In this document: positions 29,120-37,569 of the stretch, piece after piece | Position numbering within the stretch: the stretch's first letter is position 1 | How the letters are laid out: each line of letters opens with the position of its first letter | NCBI GenBank assembly: GCA_963822825.1 | Contig: CAWGIW010000008.1 | Span: 124,001-188,000 of the forward strand | Origin: JAWWPY01 sp963822825 | Lineage (GTDB): Bacteria; Actinomycetota; Actinomycetes; Streptosporangiales; Streptosporangiaceae | Reading direction: 5' to 3' | DNA length: 64,000 bases | The notes under the pieces: model-generated | Databases searched by the model: none | Told to the model about the DNA's origin: nothing | What the model saw: the letters and a program-made list of their open reading frames with translations, nothing else | Translations under genes and position numbers: made by a program

Positions 29120-29347
29120 CCCAGGGGATGCCGAGCAGGTCCCGGTGACGAACAGGCGGCTCGGCCGGCGGTATTCGGGGCGGTCGCCGCGTGCGGCCGC
29201 CAGCCACAGCGCTGTCAGTACCGCGAACAGCACCGCCGCGGCGACGGAGGACGCCGCTCCCCGGGCGCCGCCCGCCTCGGGGATGAAGGCGCCCATCGCG
29301 ACCAACACCAGGATCTGCAGCAGGAACGTGCTGCGGCCCCGGGGCAT
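29120..29347 (-). pseudogene. Fragment of an LtrA-like membrane protein
   Basis: A minus-strand frame starting at ATG 29347 reads TFLLQILVLVAMGAFIPEAG, then a second helix and RGDRPEYRRPSRLF before losing coding character near 29130. Two helices followed by a DRPEY motif resemble the interior of low-temperature-requirement protein A (LtrA). The rest is absent. LtrA genes are often divergent from a TetR regulator, and a TetR fragment is indeed divergent here. Confidence 0.4.
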
Positions 29348-29382
29348 CGTCGTGGCCGTGCAGCTCGTGGGAGCACGATGCG

Positions 29383-29595
29383 ATGCCTGACCGCACCGAC
29401 CCGCGCATCACGCGGACGGCCCAGGCCCTGGAGCAGGCGATCGTGGAGCTCGCCTCGCAGCGGCCCGTCTCGCAGATCACCGTCGCTGATCTCGCCGACC
29501 GCGCCGGGGTGACCCGCGCGACGTTCTACAACCGCTACAGCAGCCCCCTGGACCTGCTCATCCAGGTGCTCTACGCCGACCTGGAGCTAAGCCAG
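29383..29595 (+). pseudogene. N-terminal fragment of a TetR-family regulator
   Basis: From ATG 29383 the sequence encodes a normal TetR DNA-binding domain: TAQALEQAIVELASQRPVSQ, then ITVADLADRAGVTRATFYNR and YSSPLDLLIQVLYADLE. After about residue 70 all similarity stops and the frame runs into unrelated sequence to 29775. The ligand-binding domain is missing. The abrupt end suggests a deletion or recombination junction near 29590. Confidence 0.7.
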
Positions 29596-29784
29596 CGAAG
29601 TCGCCGCCGCCTGCGCGCCCGCCTGGTGGACCTGAGAGCCAGCGCGATACTGGCAGCCGCCGCGCAGTCCGGACATCAGGCTCGCGACGTGCGGTTGCTT
29701 GCAGGCGAGCAGCACGTCGCCGGCAACGCCACACGTCTGCCGCGCATGGCGCCGGGGTATCTCAGCTGTGGCTGAGAACGAGCG

Positions 29785-30345
29785 CCTGATTGGGGCCGCT
29801 GGGCGAACCCCGACCGCCCAGATGTCGTTCGCGGCAACCGCGGTGACCGCGTTGAGCACCGCCGAATTCGTGCCGCCTGGCTGCTGTACCGGCACGGCCG
29901 TCCAGGTGGCGCCGTTGAAGTTCATCGCCTCGGCGGTGGCTCCGGCGGAGGTGCTGCCGGTGAGCCAGATGTCGGTGGCGGAGACAGCCGTGATGGACGA
30001 AGCCACAAAGCCCGTGTCGGGCAGGCTCACGGTGCGCCACGCCGTGCCGTCCCAGTGATAGGCCACGCCCGGATCGGTGCCGACGGCATAGGCGCTGGCG
30101 GGACTCAGGTCGGCCACCCCCCGGAGGGCGAAGAACTTGGCGCTGCTGCCCGGGCCGGGCACGACGCTCCACGCCGAGCCGTTCCAGTGCTCACACAGCG
30201 CAATGCGGGAATACCCGCCGGTCCACCCGACCGCCCAGGCGTCGGTCGCGCTGCTGGCACTGACCGCCGCCAGGCTGGCCGCCGCGGGCAGGGTGGGCGT
30301 GGTGAACAGCGACCAGGCGCCGCCATCCCGAGGGCCAGGAACCAG
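29785..30345 (-). pseudogene. Fragment of a secreted beta-propeller repeat protein
   Basis: The minus strand encodes about three propeller blades: AVSASSATDAWAVGWTGG with HWNGSAWSVVPGPGSS, then SPASAYAVG with YHWDGTAWRTVSLP, then AVAANDIWAVG. This blade pattern is common in large secreted actinobacterial proteins. Both ends are cut: no signal peptide, no start and no stop in register. It is the third broken gene in a row in this 1.4-kb stretch. Confidence 0.7.
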
Positions 30346-30557
30346 GAAGGCTTACAGAAGCGTGTCTGGCGGTTACAGCGCACGGCACTTCGCGGACACG
30401 CGGGCGGCCGCCCGGCTCGTCACGCTCCTCCCGACGGCCCGTGCCGGATAGCCGGTTTCACCTAACGCTCAGTGAGCCGAAAGCGTTCGCTGCTCAGATA
30501 ACAGGACCACTGCTCACATAGTGATCCAGCTATCGGCGCGAATGCTCATCAAAATCG

Positions 30558-30587
30558 GTTCCCTACAGCTGTAACCGCGCCGCAACC
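30558..30587 (+). promoter_or_regulatory. Tandem heptamer box upstream of the ABC exporter
   Basis: GTTCCCTACA is followed directly by TGTAACC-N4-CGCAACC (30570-30587), 65 bp before the permease ATG. It nearly duplicates the box in front of the two-component operon, with the same orientation and almost the same distance to the start codon. It is the best candidate site for the OmpR-type regulator encoded at 27262-27915. The 200 bp upstream (30346-30557) contain nothing else recognisable. Confidence 0.65.
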
Positions 30588-30651
30588 GGCGCTCCCGTAG
30601 ACCTGCTCCAGCACCTGAAAGTGCCGCACCGGACAGCGGATGGGAGCGCAC

Positions 30652-32092
30652 ATGTTCTTCGTCACCTACCTGGCTCGCGAACTCCGGAGACGGATGCGGC
30701 AGGCCGTGTTCATCGCGCTCGGCCTGGCGCTGGGGATCGGCTTGGTCGTGACCGTCATCGCCGCGTCGGCGGGGGTGAAGAAAGCCCAGGGCGACGTGCT
30801 GAATTCGCTGTACGGGGTTGGCACCGATGTCACGGTCACCGGGAAGCCGCCCGCCGCACCTGCGTCGCCCGGCAGTGGCCCGCCGCCCAAGGGCGCGACC
30901 ACCTTCCAGATGGGACCGGGCGGGGCGCAGGTCTGCACCAACGGCAAGTGCGAGAACGCGGCGGGCCAGACGATCGACCACCTCGGCGGTGGGGCTTACA
31001 GTCCGATCAGCTACTCATCGGTGGCGACGGTCGCGAAGCTGCACGGCGTAGCCGCGGCCGCTGGCGGGCTGTCCCTGACCGACAACCAGATCACGATCCC
31101 GAAGGGCTTCGGCCAGCCCGGCAGTGCCCCGCCCGCGCCGAACTCATTCGGTGTGGACGGCGTGGACCTCGGCCATCTCTCGCTCGGCCCGCTCAGCGCG
31201 AGCACGATCAGTTCCGGCCGTAGCTTCGCCGCCAGCGACGCGCAGTCCAACGTCGCGGTGGTGGACGCTGGCTACGCAGCCTCGCACGACCTGAAGGTCG
31301 GCTCGACCGTCACGATCGTCAAGACCGCCTTCAAGGTCATTGGCATCGTCCGCCAGCCGCAGGGCGGCAGCCCGCCCGACATGTTTGTCCCACTGGCGCG
31401 CGCCCAGGCCTTGGCCAGCAGCGGAGGCAGCAGCCTGAAGAACCAGGTGAACACCATCTACGTGACCGCCGCCAGTGCCGCCGACATTCCGGCCGTGCAG
31501 AGCGAGATCAGGCACCTGCTCCCGCACGACACGGTGACCACCGCCGCCAGCCTGGCCAGCCAGGTGACCGGATCGCTGGCCAGCACCGCCAAGCTGGCGA
31601 ACGACCTAGGCAAGTGGCTGTCCATCCTGGTGCTGGTCGCCGCGTTCGCGGTGGCGAGCCTGCTGACGATGGCCGCAGTGGCCCGGCGGGTGCGGGAGTT
31701 CGGCACGCTCAAGGCCCTCGGCTGGCGGAGCAGGCGGATCATCGCCCAAGTCATGGGCGAATCGCTCGCCTTGGGTCTGGTCGGCGGCGCGGCCGGGGTC
31801 GGGCTCGGCTTCGCGGGGGCGGCCATCATCTCCGCGATCGCCCCGAAGCTGTACGCCAGCATCGCCACCCCGACTGGCCAGCACATCCAGTCCGCTGGTC
31901 CCGGGGGCGTGCAGAGCCTGAACCCGACCGCGACCCACACCGTCGCGGTCCCGATGTCCGCGTCGGTGACCGCCGGCCGCGATCGCGCTGGCCGTCGTGC
32001 TGGCGGTCGCCGGGGGCTTGCTCGCCGGCACGCTCGGCAGCTGGCGGATCGCCCGGCTCCGGCGGGCCGACGCTCTGGCCAAAGTGGCGTGA
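30652..32092 (+). CDS. FtsX/MacB-type ABC transporter permease (one frame break near the end)
   Basis: The protein starts MFFVTYLARELRRRMRQAV, has one N-terminal helix, a large outside MacB-like core domain (residues about 50-300) and three C-terminal helices with the FtsX signature AAVARRVREFGTLKALGWRS. A single extra base at about 31972-31980 shifts the frame. After correction it reads AIALAVVLAVAGGLLAGTLG and SWRIARLRRADAL to a stop at 32092. Such permeases work mechanically rather than as channels, exporting or extracting lipoproteins or peptides. The ATPase gene follows. ATG 30652 has GGGAGC upstream. Likely controlled by the neighbouring two-component system. Confidence 0.87.
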
Positions 32093-32151
32093 GCCGGACA
32101 CCACAATGATCAACCATGCCGACAGGCAGTCATACGACAGGCAGGGAATCC

Positions 32152-32837
32152 ATGTACAACCTGACCGGCGTCACCAAGCTGTATCAGAAGGGCCGCCAGA
32201 CGGTCCCTGCGGTGCGGGACCTGAACCTGGTGATCGAAGACGGCGAGTGGCTGGCCGTCCAGGGCCGCACCGGGCACGGCAAATCCACGCTGCTGAACCT
32301 GCTTGGTGGGCTGGACCGGCCCACCGAAGGCACCGTGGAACTGGCTGGCCAGGATCTGGCCGCGCTGCGCGAGACCCAGGTGACCCGGGTCCGGGCCGCC
32401 TCCATTGGGTTCATCTTCCAGACGTTCAACCTGGTGCCCACGCTATCGGCCGCGGAGAACGTGGAGGCCGCCCTGATCCCGCTGCGGACCGGGTCAGCGT
32501 GCGACGCAGGCAGGTCGCCGCCGCGCTGGAATCGGTGGGTCTCGGCGACCGGGCCCGGCATCTGCCGTCGGAGTTGTCCGGGGGGCAACAGCAACGGGTC
32601 GCGATCGCCCGGGCGCTGGTCGAAGGAGCCGAAGGTGCTGCTCGCCGACGAGCCCACCGGCAACCTGGACGAAGGCACCCGGGACGAGATCATCGCGCTG
32701 CTGGAGCAGTTGTGGCGGGAGCATGGCCTGACGCTGGTCCTCGTCACCCACGATCAGCATCATTGCCCGCCGGGCGGAGCGCGTCGCCATCATGAGCAAG
32801 AGGGCGCCTGTCCATCCGCCAGGACACCCGAAGCTGA
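32152..32837 (+). pseudogene. LolD/MacB-type ABC ATPase, about four frame breaks
   Basis: All family motifs survive but in different frames: Walker A QGRTGHGKSTLLN (frame 1), Q-loop IFQTFNLVPTLS, then after a break near 32490 LPSELSGGQQQRVAIARAL, after a break near 32625 KEPKVLLADEPTGNLDE and LVLVTHD, then after breaks near 32755 and 32803 ARRAERVAIM and KGRLSIRQDTRS to a stop at 32835. Repairing each break needs one base. It is the natural partner of the FtsX permease, 60 bp downstream of it. Four indels in 690 bp is the highest density in the window. Confidence 0.85.
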
Positions 32838-32879
32838 CCCGAGCGTTACTCAACCCGGCTGCCGAAGGATGGCGCGCGC

Positions 32880-33875
32880 CTACGAGCAGGATGGCGTGGG
32901 GGAGGCCACCCGGTTCTGGGCCGCCGCCGGAATGACCGCCACCGGGCCGGTCGCCGCGAGGCTGGGGATCGCGCGGCTGGGCGCCGGGCTACTCGCCGCG
33001 CGGGCCGCCGTGGGCCCGACGGATGACGCGCTTCCCGCACCCCCCGCGGGCCCGGCCAAGGCCGCGCCGGCCGGCGGTGCACCCGCGCTGTACATCCGTG
33101 TGCCCGTACCCTGGACCACGCCCGGGGTGAGGCTGATGCCGGTCACGGTGACAGCGTGGCCAACGGAATCGGTGAGTTGCACAGTGAACGGGCCGGGGCC
33201 CAGGCCGGACGTCGCGAGCCAGTAGTTGTAGCTGGCGCGGGTGAGGCTCTGCCAGCCCCTCGACGGGCTGCTGACCCGCACGCTGGTGACTGGGTTTCCG
33301 TTGCTGATCGGCAAGAGCGCCAGCCAGTAGGCGGACGAGCCCTCCTTGACCCGCAGCGACAGTGGCCCGGGCAGCGGCGGGTTGACGATCGTGTGGTAGG
33401 TCACGGAGACGAGGCCCGCGGAGACCGGCGCGATCCGCGCGAACGCCTGCTCGCTTAGGTCGATGTGGCCTGAATGGCACTCCGGGCACAGGTCGACGAC
33501 CTCGACGGTCACGGATCCGGCTGGGCCGGTGACCTCGAGGTAGCTGCCGCACGCGGCGGCGGCACCGTACTCGGCGGGCGGCAGCGCCACGTACAGCGGA
33601 TCGGTGTCCGCCGCCGGATAGGAGCAGTTCCCGTTGCCGGGCTGCAGCACGTAGTGCGTTGCCTCGCCGGCCACAGCCCCTGCTTCGGGCGCGGCCGCCG
33701 CCTTCACCGCGCCAGCAACCGTCACGACCGACGCGCACGCCGGTGAGCTTGTCGCCTGCGAGACGCCGACGGCGACTGCCACCGCGATCACGCCGAGCCC
33801 GATGGCACCGCCGATTTCGATGCCAAGCAACCGGCGATGCGAAATGCGCTTGCGGTGGCTGGGGCCGACGGCCAT
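32880..33875 (-). CDS. Secreted expansin-like protein
   Basis: The 331-residue protein begins with a basic stretch and a membrane-targeting helix (GGAIGLGVIAVAVAVGVSQA). A six-stranded double-psi barrel domain follows (EATHYVLQPGNGNCSYPA, VEVVDLCPECHSGHIDLSEQ with the conserved Asp). Next is a beta-sandwich domain like expansin D2/CBM63, with aromatic residues in SSAYWLALLPI and SYNYWLAT. This is the bacterial expansin (EXLX1) layout; such proteins loosen cellulose-containing walls without hydrolysis. The C-terminal 60 residues are an Ala/Pro-rich tail. ATG 33875 is convergent with the ABC ATPase. Confidence 0.87.
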   Translation of the reverse strand: MAVGPSHRKRISHRRLLGIEIGGAIGLGVIAVAVAVGVSQATSSPACASVVTVAGAVKAAAAPEAGAVAGEATHYVLQPGNGNCSYPAADTDPLYVALPPAEYGAAAACGSYLEVTGPAGSVTVEVVDLCPECHSGHIDLSEQAFARIAPVSAGLVSVTYHTIVNPPLPGPLSLRVKEGSSAYWLALLPISNGNPVTSVRVSSPSRGWQSLTRASYNYWLATSGLGPGPFTVQLTDSVGHAVTVTGISLTPGVVQGTGTRMYSAGAPPAGAALAGPAGGAGSASSVGPTAARAASSPAPSRAIPSLAATGPVAVIPAAAQNRVASPTPSCS

Positions 33876-34024
33876 GCGGGTGAGTCTAGGGATTGATGTG
33901 GTACCGCAAATCGGATTCTCCGGACTCCTCTCACAGCCGTAATATCCGGGAGGCAGTCCTAGGCTCGCGCCGCAACTGGATGGACCGGGTGGCAGTCCGG
34001 TCGCGCGGCACGGTGAAGTAGTCA

Positions 34025-34064
34025 AGAGCGGTGCTCTCTGATAGAGGCGGTGCTCTGCTAGAAT
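34025..34064 (+). promoter_or_regulatory. Twin operator and leaderless promoter of the TetR gene
   Basis: AGAGCGGTGCTCT (34025-34037) is a perfect palindrome with 5-bp arms. A near copy, AGAGGCGGTGCTCT, follows at 34043-34056. TAGAAT (34059-34064) is a -10 box whose start point would fall on the GTG at 34071. Two operators overlapping a leaderless promoter suggest autorepression. The 195-bp gap back to the expansin gene holds nothing else clear. Confidence 0.6.
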
Positions 34065-34070
34065 CCCAGC

Positions 34071-34853
34071 GTGAACGCCAGCCGCACCGCACGAGAGCGG
34101 GTCCGCGAGGAACTCACCAGGGAGATCACGGAGATTGCCCGGAGCCAGCTCGCGACCGAGGGAGCGGCCGGCTTGTCGCTGCGCGCGATCGCGCGGGACA
34201 TGGGGATGGTCTCCTCGGCCATCTACCGGTACTTCCCGAGCCGCGACGACCTGCTCACAGCCTTGATCATCGATGGCTATAACGCGATCGGCGTGGCCGC
34301 CGAACAGGCGGACACGGCCTGCCCGCAGGCTGACCACGGCGGCCGGTGGCTCGCGGTCTGCCGCGCCGTGCGGGACTGGGCGCTCGCCCATCCTCACGAG
34401 TACGCGCTGGTCTATGGCTCGCCGGTGCCTGGCTACCAGGCGCCGCAGCGGACGATCGCGCCCGCCGCCCGGGCGGCCACCGTCTACGGCAAGATCATCA
34501 GCGACGCGCACCGCGCGGGCGTGCTTGACCCGCCCGGCATCTGCCCGCCGCTGCCGGAGTCGTTCGGGCCGGACGCCGCCCGGTTGCGCGACTCGGTGAT
34601 GGCGGATGTGCCCGATGTCGTCGTCGCTCGCGCCGTGGCCAGCTGGACCACCCTGTTCGGCATGGTGAGCTTCGAACTGTTCGGGCAGTTCGAGAACGTG
34701 ATCACCGACCGGTCCGCGTTCTTCGAGCACAGCATGCGCTGCCAGGGCCGCGAGCGGGCTGCCCGCGGCGCGCGGGGCGACAGCCTGATATTTACCCCAC
34801 CGGGCCTTCTGGACAATCGCTGCGATAGTGAGCGGGATATACGGGCAAATTAA
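34071..34853 (+). CDS. TetR/AcrR-family transcriptional regulator
   Basis: The 260-residue protein has an N-terminal helix-turn-helix (EITEIARSQLATEGAAGLSL, then RAIARDMGMVSSAIYRYFPS) and a C-terminal domain with the WHG-like pattern of TetR_C members (WTTLFGMVSFELFGQFEN). GTG 34071 lies where transcription appears to start. The extra C-terminal 35 residues are Arg-rich and may be read-through of a lost stop. It is divergent from the expansin gene and may control it, but twin palindromes near its own -10 point first to autoregulation. Confidence 0.9.
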   Translation: MNASRTARERVREELTREITEIARSQLATEGAAGLSLRAIARDMGMVSSAIYRYFPSRDDLLTALIIDGYNAIGVAAEQADTACPQADHGGRWLAVCRAVRDWALAHPHEYALVYGSPVPGYQAPQRTIAPAARAATVYGKIISDAHRAGVLDPPGICPPLPESFGPDAARLRDSVMADVPDVVVARAVASWTTLFGMVSFELFGQFENVITDRSAFFEHSMRCQGRERAARGARGDSLIFTPPGLLDNRCDSERDIRAN

Positions 34854-35173
34854 TAGTGGGCAAAGACAGAAATCACCGTGTTCATTGCTGGCTTCTTACG
34901 ACGAATTCCCTCTCCATATAATTGCCACCGGTTCCGGCGAGTCGTGATAGTCAGCCGGATCGATAACACCTATGCTTATTTACGAGATGAAAACTCGCCG
35001 CAACGTCGCCAGCCGCTGGCCTGGCTTAGCGGAACTGCGAGCGCGTCATCGCGGGCGTTACTGCTGAAATGTCACGACGATAACTGTCGGAATGGGCCGT
35101 CGCGGTTTATGGACAGACTTACCAGTGGGCGCCCGCAGGCGGGCGATAGCGGTCGGCCGGGGGGAGACTCATC
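34854..35173. other. Comparatively AT-rich intergenic stretch
   Basis: These 320 bp are visibly richer in A/T than their surroundings (runs such as TCCATATAATTGCC and TTATTTACGAGATGAAAA). They contain no convincing gene. They probably hold the promoter region of the secreted lectin gene and could mark an insertion boundary. TATAAT occurs near 34916. Confidence 0.4.
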
Positions 35174-37504
35174 GTGCGTGCAGACAGACGTCCGCGGATG
35201 GCGCGTCGTAGCTTGGCCCGGGTGGCAGGCGCTGTCCTGGCCGCCGCCGTGCTCGCGGCGGGCGTGCTCGGAGCGGTCGCGACCGTGGCCGGCAGCGCCC
35301 ATGCGACCGTGGACACCCAGCCCGGCCTGCGCCCGGTTTCCTACGGCGGCTACACGTTCCAGGTGCCCGCCATCTGGCCGGTGATCAGCTCGCCGATCAC
35401 CCCCAGCAATGCGTCGAATTCAATCGGCACGTGGTTTACCTGGGCGTGCCCGGGCCCGATCCGAACTGCCCCAGCGCGCTGGTCGGGACCACGGAGGCGC
35501 TGCTGATCCAGCCGTCGGCCGCTGGGGCGGCGATCCGCGCGATGCAGAATCCGGTTGATCGCCTGATCACGGTGATTACCAGGCGCATCACGGTGACCGC
35601 GACGTACGGTGCGCACCGGGAGCAAATCGACGCCATCCTGGCCAGCGCCTCGCTGCCCTCACCCACCGTCATCGCCCAGCGTCCCGACACCGGGCGCGGC
35701 GGCGTCAGGATCGAAGGCGTCAGGATCGAAGGCGTCAGGATCGAAGGGGCACGGCCGGGGGCGTCCTCGGGCGGTCCGTGCCCCGGCCGATTCCGGTGAG
35801 CGCCACCAGCTACACCGGTCAGGGTTTTGACACATGCGCCGCGCCGAGCCCGTCCGCCATGCAGACCGTGCTGCAGAACTCCGCATACCGGGCGGTGGGC
35901 ATCTACATCGGGGGCTCGGAACGCGCCTGCGGGCAGGTGAACCTGTCCGCGGCGTGGGTCAGCGGCGAGGCGGCCGCGGGCTGGCATTTCCTCCCGCTGT
36001 ACGTGGGGCCACAGGCGAGTTTCGGCGAACTCGGCTCGCCGGCCAATCAGGCCGTCAGCGCCGCGCAGGACGCGGTGACCCAGGCCCAGCTGCTCGGTTT
36101 CGGCCTGCGCACTCCCATTTACTACGACATGGAAGCCTATTCCGCGGGGCAGACTCCCGCGGTCCTGATCTTCCTATCGGCCTGGACCCGGGAACTGCAC
36201 GCGCTCGGCTACCGGTCCGGGATCTACAGCAGTTCACTGTCCGGCGTCATGGATCTTGTAAACAACTACACGAATCCCGCCGTCACGATGCCGACGTCCT
36301 CTATGACGCCTTGTGGAATGGGCGCGCCGACACGCAGGACTCCGTGATCCCGGCCACGTCATGGCCCGGCCACCTGCGCGTCCACCAGTACTCCGGGAGC
36401 GTCACCCAGACGTTCGGTGGCCTCTCGCTCGACCTCGACCAGGATTATCTCGACGTGCAACTGATGGGGTCCGGCGGTACCGGGGGTACCGGTGGTGGCG
36501 GGGGTACCGCGCAGGCATCGCAGGCGGTGGCCGATCAGTCGAGCGGGGTGGTCAACATGTTCTTCCGGGGATCCGACGGAGCGCTGTGGCACGACTGGTT
36601 CACGCCGAGTGCCGGGTGGCACGGGCCGGCGAGCTTTGGCGGATCGCTCGCCTCCGAGCCATCGGTGGTGTCCTCGGTCCCGCAGTCGGTGGCCGTGTTC
36701 TACCGGGGGACGGACGGCAACCTGTGGTCCGCGGCCTACTCACCAGGGACCGGCTGGTCGGCGTTGCAGAACCTGGGGATGGGCCCGCTCGGCAGCGGGC
36801 CGGTGGCGGTGGCGCAGGCCGCCGGGGTCATCGACGTGTTCTGGCGGGGAACGGGGAGCGGCCAGCTGTGGCACGCCGGGTACACGCCGGGCAGCGGCTG
36901 GAACGGCCCGCAGGATCTCGGTGGCAGCCTCGCCTCGGGGCCGTCCCCCGCGGTGTCGGGCGGCGCCGTGGTGAGCGTCTTCTGGCGGGGGACCGACGGT
37001 CACCTGTGGCAGACGCTGCGGAGCCCGGGGGCGTCCTGGCTGCCGCCGGCCAGCCTGGGCATGGGGCAGCTCGGCGGGGCGCCGGTCGCCGCCGGTGAGG
37101 TGAACGGCACCATCGATGTGTTCTGGAACGGCATCGGCGGATCAAGCCTGTGGCACGCCGGCGATACCGTCGGCCTGGGCTGGAGCGGCCCGTCCCTGCT
37201 GACCACCACGGGGCTCGCCTCCGGCGTGGGATCCGCCCCGTTCGCGGTGGCCTCATCGGCAGGCTCGATGAACGTTTTCTGGAAGGGGGCAACCGGCGGC
37301 CTCTGGTGGGCCTGGCCGGGCAGTACCTGGCAGACGCCGGTCCCGCTGCCGATGGGGACGCTGGGGGGCGGGCCGTTCGCAGCCGGTCAGGGCAACGGCA
37401 TGATCGACGTGTTCTGGCACGGATCGGCTGATTCGAACCTCTGGCACGCCCGGTACAGCGGTTCCTGGGCCTGCCCGGGAGGCCTCGGCGGCGCCGCGAG
37501 CTGA
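35174..37504 (+). CDS. Secreted DUF1906 glycoside-hydrolase-like protein fused to a PLL-type lectin propeller (three frame breaks)
   Basis: GTG 35174 (GGGGGGAGA upstream) starts a signal peptide. An N-terminal domain (GLRPVSYGGYTFQVPA, then after a break near 35380 FNRHVVYLGVPGPDPNCP), a 15-bp-repeat linker, and, after a break near 35760, a DUF1906 barrel (YIGGSERACGQVNLS, PIYYDMEAYSAG, YRSGIYSS) follow. A break near 36295 leads to VLYDALWNGRADT and a Gly linker. Then come at least seven propeller repeats of the WRGTDGHLWQ/DVFWRGTG type, as in PLL-like lectins. It likely binds glycans and cleaves or modifies envelope polymer. Each break is one base. Confidence 0.75.
35703..35750 (+). repeat. 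15-bp tandem repeat, 3 copies
   Basis: Three consecutive copies of GTCAGGATCGAAGGC encode Val-Arg-Ile-Glu-Gly in the linker between the N-terminal and DUF1906 domains. The next frame break lies right after the array. Confidence 0.9.
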
Positions 37505-37512
37505 CCGCGAGC

Positions 37513-37543
37513 GGGGCCGGTGGCCAGTCTGGCCACCGGCCCC
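37513..37543. terminator. Strong bidirectional hairpin between convergent genes
   Basis: Two perfectly complementary 14-base arms (37513-37526 and 37530-37543, GGGGCCGGTGGCCA) flank a 3-base loop. It sits just after the lectin gene stop and before the sqd1 stop on the other strand. There is no U-run, as is usual for actinobacterial hairpin terminators. Confidence 0.85.
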
Positions 37544-37569
37544 GCCCGGATGTGCGGTCGCTGGGAGCC

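Noticed and set aside
29383..29775. Intact short TetR regulator of 130 residues
   Set aside because: Only the DNA-binding half is TetR-like; the rest is antisense to the propeller fragment.
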